Part shown: positions 49,684-60,377 of the stretch, one piece after another | Layout: every line of letters begins with the position of its first letter | How positions within the stretch are numbered: the stretch's first letter is position 1 | Origin: Zychaea mexicana | Lineage: Eukaryota > Mucoromycota > Mucoromycetes > Mucorales > Lichtheimiaceae | DNA: 64,000 nt | Assembly: GCF_025766255.1 (NCBI RefSeq) | Contig: NW_026516672.1 | Coordinates: 558,001-622,000, forward strand | Direction of reading: 5' to 3' | Notes under the pieces: generated by a model | What the model was told of the DNA's origin: nothing | What the model saw: only the letters and a program-made list of their open reading frames with translations | The model's database searches: none | Position numbers and translations under genes: made by a program

Positions 49684-51777
49684 TTAAATCCAGTTGTTAT
49701 CTGCATTGCTAAGATGCTTTTCCTGTTTGTTGGTATTCACTTGCTCCTTGTGCTCCTTGTGCTCCTTGGGCTCCTTGTGCTCCTTGTGCTCCTTGTGTTC
49801 CTTGTGCTCCTTATGCTCCTTGTGCTCCTTGTGCTCAACCTTTTTTGATTTCTTCGCGGGCTTTTCTATTTCCTCCTTTTCGACCTCCTCTTTTTCGTTT
49901 TCCTCCTTTTCGTTTTCCTCCTTTTCGTGTTCTTCTTCATTTTCATCGTTGTCGTTGTCGTTGTCATCCTTAACCTCATCCTCATCGTCGTCGTCGTCCT
50001 CATCCTCATCCTCATCCTCTTCATCTTCGTCCTCCTCGTCTTCGTCCTCCTCATCTTCGTCCTCCTCGTCTTCGTCTTCTTCTTCTTCGTCAGGCTCGTC
50101 CTCATCTTCTTCTTCTTCATCAGGTTCTTCTTCATCATCTTCTTCATCTTGAGCTTCATCTTCTTCATCCGTATCTTCATAGGAAGCTTCGTAGGAAGCA
50201 GGTGCCGCGTAAAGCTCCTTCATCTTTGCATTGTGCTCAGCATGCAAATCGGTCAAATGTGCCTTGTGCTCCTTTTCAGACGAAGGCTCCATAGCACCAT
50301 CATCAGTAGTCTGCGATTTTGCTTTGGAGTGGTGTTTAACGTTTTCATCACTGGCTTCATTCGCCTTTGTTGATTCGTTCGATGATGATTGGGCTGCAAT
50401 GGCCTTTTCCTTGTGTTCTGGTGCTGCCTTGGATTCGGAGGTTGTCTTGATATCAGCGGATGACTTGTCCTCAGATGCCCCTTTCTTATGTTCGGATTTT
50501 TCTGTTGCCTTGTGTTCAGTGGACGCCTTGTCTTCGAAAGAATTTTTTTTAGGCTTGGCTTTTTCTTCTGCCATAGGGTCAGCAAACGCCTTCTTGGATG
50601 AAAATTCTTTTGCCATTGCTTCTTGAGCTGCCTTGATCTCGGCTTCAAGGTCATCCTCCTCTTTTTGGAATACGTCTGCGTTGGGATTGTTCTCGGGGGC
50701 CTTTTTGCCGGCATGATCATCCGATTTTTCCTTGTCAGAATTTTCATTGTGTAAAGCCTTCTCGTTCTTCTTAGTGTGAGTAGACGGTTTATGATGGTGC
50801 TCATTAGGAGCCTTCTCGCTGGTAGCACTGTCTTCTTCCTTGGTTTTGGAGGCATGCTTTGCTTTTCCATCCTGCTCGGTCGCTTTGCTTTCCGAGTTAT
50901 GGTCTTTGTTGCTGCTATCTTTGTGCTTAGAGGAGCCTTCATTTTCCTTTTCTCCTTCATCTTGCGTGGGCTTGTGATGCGTAGAGGGTGGCTCTTTCTC
51001 AGATGGAGTATCTTCGTCAGCACGACGCTTGCTCAATACAGCCTTCAACACGGTATCTTGATCTTTGTCATCTTTTTCGTCTTCTACGTCGTCATCGTCA
51101 ACGTCGTCATCGTTATCATCGTTATCATCGTCATCGTTATCGTCGTCGTCGTCGTCGTCGTTGTCATCGTCGCCATCGACTTCCTCTTTGTGGTGCTGCT
51201 TTTTTGGTGGTGTCTGTTGTGGTACCTGATCGTAAGGCATGCCTTCTTGGACTGGCTGCTGAGCTTGCATGTTTGTTGCACCGGAAACAACATCAGTTGG
51301 TGCCTGACGCTTGAGACCAGGAATGCTCAACTTCACGTCATCAGACGGTTTCGACAACGAATTTTTATTCTCGTCACCATCGTCTTCATCATCCTTGTCA
51401 CCGTCGTCATCTTCTTCGTCGTCGTCGTCTTCGTCGTCGTCGTCGTCGTCTTCTTCTTCTTCATCATCATCATCATCGTCGTCGTCGTCGTCGTCGTTGT
51501 CGTTGTCGTTGCCATTATCGTTATCATCGTCACCCAAGTTGCCCTTTTTCTTTTCTTCTTCTTCTCCGTCGGCTTCTTCAACGCCATCTGAGCCATGCAA
51601 AACTGGGCTTGGGTGCCTAGTGTTTTGTGAGCTTGTGGGATCTTGGATAAGGAGATTGCCGAGGATATTAGGTGTTCCAGGATTAGTAGCAGGTGCTGGA
51701 TCGAGGGGCAAGCTCTTGACTACGGAAAGTAGTGCGAGCGCTGCAATGGAAAGTGACAGAAATTTTGGTGGACGCAT
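49684..51777 (-). CDS. secreted hyper-acidic repetitive protein, 697 aa
   Basis: A single exon starting MRPPKFLSLSIAALALLSVV, a clear signal peptide. The mature part is dominated by Asp/Glu runs, at about residues 74-148, 200-235 and 540-640, mixed with Lys/Ser/His-rich segments. It ends in a run of HKE triplets. Dibasic sites LKR|QAP and LSKR|RADED could be Kex2 cleavage points. No cysteine-rich or enzymatic domain is visible. Such proteins may bind metal ions or cell-wall material, but the function is unknown. The GAC/GAT/GAA repeats create long open frames in other phases and on the other strand; these are shadows. Confidence 0.75.
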   Translation of the reverse strand: MRPPKFLSLSIAALALLSVVKSLPLDPAPATNPGTPNILGNLLIQDPTSSQNTRHPSPVLHGSDGVEEADGEEEEKKKGNLGDDDNDNGNDNDNDDDDDDDDDDDEEEEDDDDDDEDDDDEEDDDGDKDDEDDGDENKNSLSKPSDDVKLSIPGLKRQAPTDVVSGATNMQAQQPVQEGMPYDQVPQQTPPKKQHHKEEVDGDDDNDDDDDDDNDDDDNDDNDDDVDDDDVEDEKDDKDQDTVLKAVLSKRRADEDTPSEKEPPSTHHKPTQDEGEKENEGSSKHKDSSNKDHNSESKATEQDGKAKHASKTKEEDSATSEKAPNEHHHKPSTHTKKNEKALHNENSDKEKSDDHAGKKAPENNPNADVFQKEEDDLEAEIKAAQEAMAKEFSSKKAFADPMAEEKAKPKKNSFEDKASTEHKATEKSEHKKGASEDKSSADIKTTSESKAAPEHKEKAIAAQSSSNESTKANEASDENVKHHSKAKSQTTDDGAMEPSSEKEHKAHLTDLHAEHNAKMKELYAAPASYEASYEDTDEEDEAQDEEDDEEEPDEEEEDEDEPDEEEEDEDEEDEDEEDEDEEDEDEEDEDEDEDDDDDEDEVKDDNDNDNDENEEEHEKEENEKEENEKEEVEKEEIEKPAKKSKKVEHKEHKEHKEHKEHKEHKEHKEPKEHKEHKEQVNTNKQEKHLSNADNNWI

Positions 51778-52820
51778 AGTGGTACGTACAGCTTATTATA
51801 GCCAGTATAATATAAGAAAATGATATAAGGATTGGAAAGGGTATTTGGGTAGAATTTAATAAAAACGAATGTAAAGGGAAGTTATGTCAATTTCACGTCA
51901 AGGAAAAAAAACGAAGAGGAAGAAGATGATAGTATCTTTATATACACAGATACATATATATATACTCTTCTATTAATATACCACGTAAAGGAGATGTTGA
52001 TCCAACTCCCTATTTTCATATATTGCGTGCTTTTTTAGATGGAGGAGGACATTTTTTGTGAAATTTCATCAAATTGTTTTTTTCTGTTCATTTATATTCT
52101 AATTACCGATAAGTATTACTGTGAATGAACATCAAATCCCGAGCTTCCAGTATAGGCTGTCAAACTTGCTTAATCTCCAGACGTTCTGAAATATGGCTGG
52201 GATATTTGCAAAAGAAGAATTGTAAACTTGCTACTGCTTTTTGTGCAATTGTTGTCCCCGAGCTTGATATGCCAACTGCAACCGAAAGGGGCTGGCTCGT
52301 GCATCTTCTTTCTATCTAGATTGTATCCATGAAGTCTATGCCGTGCTTTCTAAATACATACTGCCCGAGACATGATGGTTAAAATGGTAATCGATCAACT
52401 CCTTAAATGATGGATGATTATAAATGACAAGCAGGCATCATCTGGTTCCCCGCCCCCGAAGAAGAATACAAAAAGAAGGGGGTTGAGGTCGGAGAACGAT
52501 AATTCTTGTTCTCATGCATAGTTTTATAAACTGCACATGCTACTATATGCTCCACTTCAAATATGCGTCTATACCAGTTGTCTGACACGGTAAAAAGTGT
52601 CAACTTAAAAAAGTTAGTGATCGGAATTACATAGCCCAAAGTAACTAATTGGTATGTATGATATGGGTACTACAAATATTTTTATTTTTTACTACTACTA
52701 TCATTACTATCAGTAAAAAAAAAGCATATACTTGACAAAAGGAAATAAAAAAACGAAAATATATTACTCAAACATAACAGTTATCACAATGTTTATATAG
52801 AAATGACATATAGAAAAAAT
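51778..52820. other. intergenic between the two secreted acidic genes
   Basis: 1.0 kb of AT-rich sequence. The left part is the promoter of the hyper-acidic gene (TATATATATG repeats near 51955). No further gene or repeat is supported. Confidence 0.5.
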
Positions 52821-53192
52821 CTAGGGTTCCTCGAGCAGCTCTCTGAGTTCTTCGAAACATTCTTCGCGCGAATTCTCTTCAAGGCACTCGGTGATATCAA
52901 AGTCGATATCAAGGCATTCATCAAGTTCGGGATCGTCCAAGCAATGGTTGATTAAATCATCCAGGTCAGCATCCTCGAGTCTGTCTTTCACACCTTCTGG
53001 TGGGATCTTGACGTCTATATCTGGGATATCAACATCCTTTTCAGATGGCTTTTGATAACCTTGAGCTTTCTCCGTTCCTTCAACTCCATGCTTGTTTTCG
53101 GCAGTGTGGGCTTCGCCAGTATTAGCGGGTAAGGCTTGAACGCTAGCAAGGACGGCTAATGTAGCGAGGACAATAGGAGTAGTGAAACGCAT
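52821..53192 (-). CDS. small secreted acidic four-cysteine protein, 123 aa
   Basis: The frame from ATG at 53190-53192 starts MRFTTPIVLATLAVLASVQA, a signal peptide cut near ALPA. A polar middle follows (GEAHTAENKHGVEG). The acidic C-terminal 50 residues have four evenly spaced cysteines (C-x8-C-x9-C-x8-C) in HCLDDPELDECLDIDFDITEC and on to REECFEELRELLEEP. Two disulfides would be possible. No known domain recognised; it fits the general class of small secreted proteins of fungi. The open frame extends upstream, but a TATA box at 53257-53263 and the signal peptide favour this ATG. Confidence 0.7.
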   Translation of the reverse strand: MRFTTPIVLATLAVLASVQALPANTGEAHTAENKHGVEGTEKAQGYQKPSEKDVDIPDIDVKIPPEGVKDRLEDADLDDLINHCLDDPELDECLDIDFDITECLEENSREECFEELRELLEEP

Positions 53193-54290
53193 TGCAATTA
53201 TAGTGTAGATGAACGGTAGACGGATCAATGACGAAAAATCATGAAACCGAGCTTCTTTTATAATCGACGACGAGTGAAGCTGCATAAGGAGAATTTTAGA
53301 CCTTCCCCTAAAATATCGTAAGGCGGGTAAGGCGGGCAAGGCGGGAAAGAAGGAGTTCTTTGTCTTTTGCTTGTTGGTCTGTAAGTAGCTACGTGCAGGA
53401 TTACTTCATGTACGAAAAGAAAAAGATCCAACTAAAGAAAAAAGGCTTGGTAACTAATCATTCCAATAATGTAGTGCGTGATAGCCATCACCAAATTAGG
53501 GCTAGAGTATAAGAAATAATTCGCTTTCAACGGATTACGGTCATCTGTTGTTCTAAAACGCACATTGGCGGTTTGTATACGCCTTCATTCTTCTTCAAAT
53601 CCTTTGGAGTTGATATGCGGCAAACAAAGTTTAACTGGCGACTTTGCCCACTTTGCCACCAACATCATGATTATATCGAACTAGCGCCGGTTGCTGATCC
53701 AAACTGGTCGCTCTCCGAATTCCATACAGATAAACTCAGTGCGACCAGCTTGTCGATCTAAGGGGTTTTCTCTTTTTGTAAGGAGATGGATGCCTGGTAA
53801 GCGTATAGCGTTGGCAAGGAGTCGGTACTGGAAAAAAAACGATGCGATGACCCTAATCTACGTAGAAGAGCTTCTAGGCGATGGGCGATTGAAGCATCAC
53901 TTTCGTTAACAACGAACTATTTAGCAGTGTAAAGTTACTGCCATATAAATGAATTCACCTACACCAGGTTATCTGCGCAGTAAAGATACGACAGCAGCTC
54001 GTCCGTCCACTGGTCGATTTGATATAAGCATTTCCCATTCGTTGTTCAGGGGTCAGAAACAAGAAAAGAAATACAGCCGGTGAGATCAAAGTTTTCTTGC
54101 TCACTTGAACCTCCAACTGCATTAAGTACAATCGACACGACAAAGTAAAGTATACGGGTGCAAAATGCAATGCATGAAGTAAAGTACTAACCTCGCTGGA
54201 TAAGGCTAAAGGCTTGTGGTATACAACATCACGAGGCTGGGTGCCCTGGTCTTCTTTTCTCCCTCCTCCCCCTCCCATCCTCCGCATGTT
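53193..54290. other. divergent intergenic region
   Basis: 1.1 kb between the small secreted gene and the acyltransferase gene. A short tandem GGCGGG(T/C)AA is seen at about 53321-53345. A frame near 53.6-53.76 kb contains RLCPLCHQHH but has no ATG supporting it. I see no convincing gene. Confidence 0.45.
53257..53263 (-). promoter_or_regulatory. TATA box of the small secreted protein gene
   Basis: Read on the minus strand: TATAAAA, about 65 bases upstream of the ATG at 53192. It argues for the short start over the longer open frame, which would begin upstream of the TATA box. Confidence 0.55.
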
Positions 54291-55651
54291 ATGCCCGCCA
54301 TGAGCTCAGTAACAACTTTTATTCTAGACCGATTAGGACTCTATGGTGGCTGTGCAGTACCAAGCATCCTATTTTATCTTCTCACACGACATGATACGGT
54401 CGACCGAAAACAACAAGAACAAGAACAACAATACAGCAACGACTTGCTTCTGTGCTCCGTGATTGTTCTGGAATTAGCCGTACCGATCCTTTATGATGCT
54501 CAGGGTGGCGACCAGATCGATTTCGCTGTTAATGCAACCCTTGCGAGCTTTTTAAGTTTTGGCATGGCTCATTTCATTCTCGATCGACGCAGTGCACCGC
54601 CAGGAACCCGGATTGAGCCTTTTTACAATGTCTTGTCACGGTGGAACAAACAGGAATCGAATGACAGTAGCTCGGTTACCCAGCAACAGCAGCAGGGCGA
54701 CGACTCCACTGCTATGCGACGAGATGCGTTTCTGTGGCTCCTCAAGGGCTGTTTGTACGTTTTGATATCAGTGCCCATAATGTCAGCATTGGATGGGTTT
54801 TTAAGAGTATGCCAGGATCCCTTGCACGCACCCTACTTAAACGTACTGCTTAATGAAGGGCCACAGCATATCTCTCCGAGAACACTGTGGTATTACGGAG
54901 TTGCCGGTATTGCCCTTATTTCCCATGTTATCATCTTTCCAACCTTCGTGCTTTTATGGTATGGAGTGGAGTTGTCAATCAGAGCTATTCTGTTTCCAAA
55001 CAGCCTCAAACAAAGACATGCGGCAGCGCGCGATTTCGTGCAACGTCCACCGCTATTTCAGAAACCTTGGCTTGCATCGTCAATTCATGAATTGTGGTCG
55101 AAGCAAGTATTGTGTTTGTTAATTCTTATTACTTTTTTGTTAGTAAGCTTGAGTAATTAGGGAGTGACAAATTACATATTAACTAACGTAATGATCGTTC
55201 TTGTAGACGCTGGCACCAAATCTTTCGATGGGCCTTTCAGGGACTTGTTTATGATCCAATCCGTGCTATGTTCCCCCAAAACAAGCAATTCGGCCGTGCT
55301 TTTGGAACATTGGGGGTCTTCGCTGTCTCTGGCTTTATGCATGATTATATATTACTGTGTATGTTTGGATACACCGAGTATGTAAATCGCCCCGGCATCG
55401 GTGGATATCAATCTCTCTTTTTCCTGATACAGGGTGCTGCAGCAGTTATATCCGCACAGAGTCTCTTTCGCGTACCGACTGCGCTTGGCAGTTTCCTGAC
55501 ATGGGGGTTCATACTTTACACTTGCCCGCTCTTCATTGAACCATACTTACGGATCGGATTACATCACCAAGCAGAAATACCCGGTTACCCACATTTAATA
55601 GATTCTCAGATTGTATCAGTTTGTCCATACGGACCCAAAATGGGCATTTAA
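54291..55651 (+). CDS. wax-synthase-domain membrane-bound O-acyltransferase
   Basis: Two exons, 54291-55102 and 55207-55651, join in frame to 418 residues, but only with a GC-AG intron (TCGAA|GCAAGT...TAG|ACGC). The join restores LWSKRWHQIFRWAFQG, the conserved RWH motif of the wax-synthase/MBOAT family. The catalytic histidine lies in FAVSGFMHDYILL. Eight or more hydrophobic segments are present (e.g. WYYGVAGIALISHVIIF, VLLWYGVELSIRAILF, LGSFLTWGFILYTCPLF). The enzyme class transfers acyl chains to alcohols at the ER; fungal relatives act on sterols, diterpenes or polyketides, so the acceptor is unknown. The ATG at 54291 was chosen; a second ATG follows at codon 4. Confidence 0.82.
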
Positions 55652-55783
55652 AATGATAATAGATAATAATTTCTAGTTAATACAATTTGTTTCATACTTT
55701 AAAAAAATTATTGTATATTTAAAGGTCTAATGTGGCAAGAAAACAGAAAAATAATTTTATGATAAGGACACATAGAAAGAAAA

Positions 55784-58700
55784 TTAAATCATTACGCGAA
55801 GACCGGTAGCATTGGCGCCAATTTGGGCAACCTCACAGACTGTACACAGTTTGCCTTCTGATTCCGGCTTGTATGAGGCATGGCAGAATGGACAGTCAGA
55901 CTTGGGCGAGCCCTTGTAGATCGGTTCATAGGAAATACTGCAGACGACGAATGGATTGTATTGATCATACGCCAAATCAATTTCATCGTGCAAGTTACGT
56001 TCACAGACGGATTGGATTTGGCGGGCTTCGTCTGCTACGGTCTTTGGAGGAGCCAGTTCAAGCAACCGGCGCGAGAATTGGGATGCTGTACTAAAGTTCT
56101 TGAGCTTGAATGCCTGTTTGCTGGCCTGTCGAAGTGCAAGTTGTGAATGAGGTGTCTGGAGCTGGCAGTGTGTAAAGTAAGCGGCCATTTCGAGGGCTCG
56201 TTTTGGTTCCGAAGCTGTCAGCGTACGGCGCTTTTGTTCCAGAGACAAACCGACAAGGTACTCGCGACAGATATCGATGAGCTGGGCTACTTCGTCGGCA
56301 TCGCTTTGACTAGACACCACCGTAAACAGGATGGATCGTAAAATGACCTTGAATTGTGTTTCTGCAGCTGCGAGACGACCAGAGGTGAATGCCTTGTACG
56401 CCGCTTGCAATTGTGTGGATACAATGTTTTGGAAATTGTAAACGACTGCTGGAAGACTTGCTCGCGAATTGGATTCTTCAGGATTGCGGCGCAGGCAGAA
56501 TGATAGCGCAGGGTTGGACGCCAAGGGCGAGACTGTGACACGCGATGCTTGATATATAGATAAAAAGTATGGTTTGAGGGGTTCAAAGTTGACGATACCG
56601 ACTTGACGGTTCAGAGCTTGCATTGCACTTTCGTAAGAACCAGAAGCGATGTGATCTGCTGCCAGTGGCGAGTTCTGTGTCCAGATATTGCTTTCGTTGG
56701 TGCCTGGCGTCGGTGCGACAAACTCGGCTGTTGCTTGTGCTGCTGCTTGGCTGATCTCAGCATCCAGATCTGCTTTGATATCATCATCCAAATCCCAACC
56801 GCCACCTTCTTCGCCATCGTCCAATCCATCAGCTCGTCCGTTGAGATCTAACAGGTCATTTCCATCATCCTGTTTGCTTGTTGAAGTTATACCAAAGTCG
56901 TCGTTATCGTCGTCACCCCATGCTCCACCAGCTTCTTCAATGTCTCCTTCATCGTAAGAGAAAGAAGGCGCTGCCACGGAGTTGACTGCTCCATTTTGTT
57001 CCTTGGCAAAAGCACCCTCGAAGAAGCTCTTTGAAACGGTCAGCAATGGCCAATTTGGATCCTCTAGCTGAACAACGGGCTTAGGAGGAGAGGGTAGATC
57101 AGCTGGTGTTACTGGTAGTGAGATGTCGCTCTCAGTTTTGCCTGCAGCAGCAAGAATGGCTTCGGCCTCTTCAGTGAGACCACGCGATTTGGCGGTGAGA
57201 TACGCAAGAGGCACTGTGATTTGTAAGTCAGTTACACTGGTTAACAGTTTTTTAAATGAAGCATCCACATACATTGATCCACATCCTTGAGCAAGCGTGC
57301 ACGTTCTGGGTAATCGCCCAAGTAAAGGGCGTTTTGGAATCTAGACATCGGGTCTTCGCGTAGTTCGGCAATTTTCAGCATTTGGCGCAAATTGGTTTCG
57401 TTACCGGAAGTAAGGTATAGGAACGAAAGACTATCATAGCTCTTGGTTCGTTGGTATGCCATCTCAACAACCTATTATTTCATGTTAGTATCAAGATTCG
57501 ATTATAAAACAATATCTTTTTCATACCTTATAGTTGCCCTGTCTCAAAGCTTCAGAGCCGAGCTTAGTCCAGCACTCTGCCTTGTCCAAAGCCTGTGCGG
57601 TCTCTAAAGCGATGTCCAGATTACCACATTCCAAAGCAAGTTCGAACCGTGTCTGATTGTCTCTAACAAAGTGGAGTGCGATCTACAGAAATCTAGCGTT
57701 AGCGAGGTTACTGCTGCATATGACACAATTGTTCATAAATGTTTCTCACCTCTGGATAGCCCTTCTTCTGTAGATAAGCAATAATAGCTTGGCCAACCAA
57801 GTTTGAATTACGGATGATGTGCAATACTTCTTCGTATTGCTTCTTGACCAAAGCAAGCTTAAAGCGGTATTCAGTGGGATCAATAGTCATGCTTCTAGAA
57901 TTACCGTCACGATCCAGGATGAAAAGTGTTTTGCCCTTGATACGGGTAAGGTATACGGGTTGATCCAAAGTGCGAATAATACCATTGTCGCTAATTTAGA
58001 GCCATATTAGTATCGTTTCAATCTAAACAGATGTTCTCTGTAAAACCTACCCTTGTGGAAGCGCGTATTTAATATGATTTAAGGTGCAATAGATTAAGAC
58101 ACCAGAGTCGTCCCATGTGCCGCTCTTGATGCGAATCGTTTCATGAATTTGGCATGCTTGCTTCAAGTTCTTATCGGCGAGCGTAATAGCTAATCAAAAG
58201 AATCGCAAGTATTACCATAAACATCCTTATTAGACATCAAGACATTTTTTTCGACGTACTATGCTTGTTTAGCAATGCAACCATTGACATATCCTGAGAC
58301 CAAACGACGTATTTGACAGATCCGACTGGAAGTTCCGCGACGGTGCGTCTTTGTTGAATATCGAATAAGATGACTGATGTGGGTGTAGACATCAATAGGC
58401 TGTTAGCGCCTGCGTAGAAAATTTCGGCGACGGGACCAGGAGTTTTGAATGATTTTGTCACAGTGTTGGTCAAATCGCGGATTTGTATTTGCTGATTAAG
58501 AGTATCCAAAACGGCAAATCGGTTTCTTGCGATAAAGAGTGCGGCGTGGCCTGTTCCACGCTTCGATTCATCAGCAGGTTCCTTGAGACTACCAGACAGA
58601 TTTTTTGGCAGCGGGAAAAGTTCGTAGATACCACCATCTTGAGACTATATAGTGAGAGTATGTACACCTCTTGTAAGCAATTGAACGTGTATCATTCCGC

Positions 58701-60377
58701 TTTGGGGTGGTTATCACATGCATGTTTCGACATACCGAAGTGACAAGCACCGCACGTTCAGCTGGGTTATATGAAAGAGTGCGTGGGTTGACGTATTGCG
58801 ATCCCAACTTGCGTACGCTCAGAATCTCTTGATCAGCGCTGCTAGCAAGATCGTGCACATGGAGGATTTTATCCTTAATATAATACAGTTGGGTTTGATG
58901 GACTTGGTGGGCTGGTCGTTCGCGTTCAAGTTTAAAAACAATCAAACCGTTATCGTGACCTGCTGCGAACAGGTTGAGTTCGGGATGCGATGTGAGAGCC
59001 CAAAACCGATCGTGATCTCTACGAAAAGTTGCAATGGCCGTGCGCTTCGTCATATCCCAGACGCGAATAGACTTATCCTCGCCATTAGACAAAATGAGCT
59101 CGTGACGTGGATGGAAAATAGCGCTAGAAACATTGCTGAAGTGACCGCGGCAGCTATCTACTTCCCAAGCCTTGGTTTCTGTATAAAAGAAAATCAGCAC
59201 CCTATGTCAATCTCCTTGATATCATACACATCCGATATTTACCACTCATACGCCAAAGCTTTACTTGACGATCATCCCCAGCTGACACAATGAGAGGCAA
59301 AGTGGGATGGAACGAAGCCCAGTTCACACCATGATCATGTCCTTCAAGCACATATTTCACCATCACATCAGTTGATCCAAATAAATCACTCTGTGGATTT
59401 TGTCGCGAAAATGGATCTTCGAAAGTCATTGCCGTTGGTGCCTGATTCTTTTTGCGCAAACCTATAAAGGACATTCTACTTGTCAATGAACCAGCTCTTT
59501 CATTGACACATATTGATCAATCCACTCCTTAATCTCCTCTGGTATTGTTCTCTTTGCTATATACCTGAAATATCCCACACACGCACGGTCTGATCCATCG
59601 AAGCTGATACAACAAGATCATTCTTGGGATGGAATTGCGCGCACATGACATAATGGTTATGACCTGTCAAAATGGCGATACAGCTTCTAGATTGCCAGTT
59701 CCAAATACGGATTGTCTGATCATCAGAGGCCGAAATGATCCATGGATGCTCAGGATGGAAAAAGACAGTTCTGACATAATCCAAGTGCCCGTTCAACGTA
59801 AATAAGCAACGACGCGTTTTGTAGTTCCAGACTTTGATTTTGTAGTCGTCGCCACCAGATACAAACAGCGGCTGTGTTGGATGAAATGCAATACCGCGCA
59901 CAGGTCCTATAAGACAGAAAGCCTTGTTTAATATCCACGTCCAAAAATACATATAAGGAAAGCTTCCAAAAATACATGTTGTGTATATACCATCGTGTTC
60001 GTCAAAACGTTCCAACAGCGTCCCCATCCGATAGTCCCATAGCTGGATTGAGCCGTTATGCAAGGAGGCTAAAATCCATGGTCGCTTAGGGTGGAACGCG
60101 AGCCCTTTACATCTATTACTTTTGCTTTCGAACTATAGAAAAGCTCTTGTCAATATTCCAAGTAACGCATAAACTATATTTTGAAACTGATGTTTTCTCC
60201 TGACGCCTTCCAGTCCCAGCGTAGCCTTTTAAACTCTCAGACTCTTTTTTAAGGTAATCAGAATCTGTTGAGGCAAACGCAAATCCCTGAAAAGCAAAAA
60301 CAGGCTTTCCATAGTTCGTGATGTTGGAACTGGTTAACTGAATTTGTTGTCATCATTACCTTGGTAAGCATCTGCAT
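55784..60377 (-). CDS. COP1: coatomer subunit alpha
   Basis: Minus-strand gene of about a dozen exons. The first exon is tiny (60360-60377, MQMLTK) and joins to [20 protein letters not shown] seven-bladed WD40 propeller follows: [88 protein letters not shown] and [20 protein letters not shown] second beta-propeller and helical solenoid come next ([19 protein letters not shown]). The acidic linker [14 protein letters not shown] leads to the C-terminal domain ending [21 protein letters not shown]...[20 protein letters not shown], which has the paired cysteines typical of alpha-COP. It forms the COPI B-subcomplex coat and reads KKxx/KxKxx cargo signals. Start could also be the second ATG two codons later. 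Confidence 0.94.

Noticed and set aside
49694..50152. Long plus-strand frame of Ser/Leu/Cys repeats opposite the acidic protein
   Set aside because: Mirror of GAC/GAA codon repeats on the minus strand; composition is pure repeat and there is no independent start or domain.
50776..51591. 271-codon Val/Ile-rich plus frame
   Set aside because: Shadow of the Asp/Glu tracts of the minus-strand gene in another phase, not a membrane protein.
53573..53761. Frame with RLCPLCHQHH
   Set aside because: Starts with TTG, short, no zinc-finger continuation.
17022..60377. Functional trafficking gene cluster (TRAPPC13, gamma-COP, alpha-COP)
   Set aside because: The genes are up to 35 kb apart and separated by unrelated transporters; simple co-location is the likelier reading.
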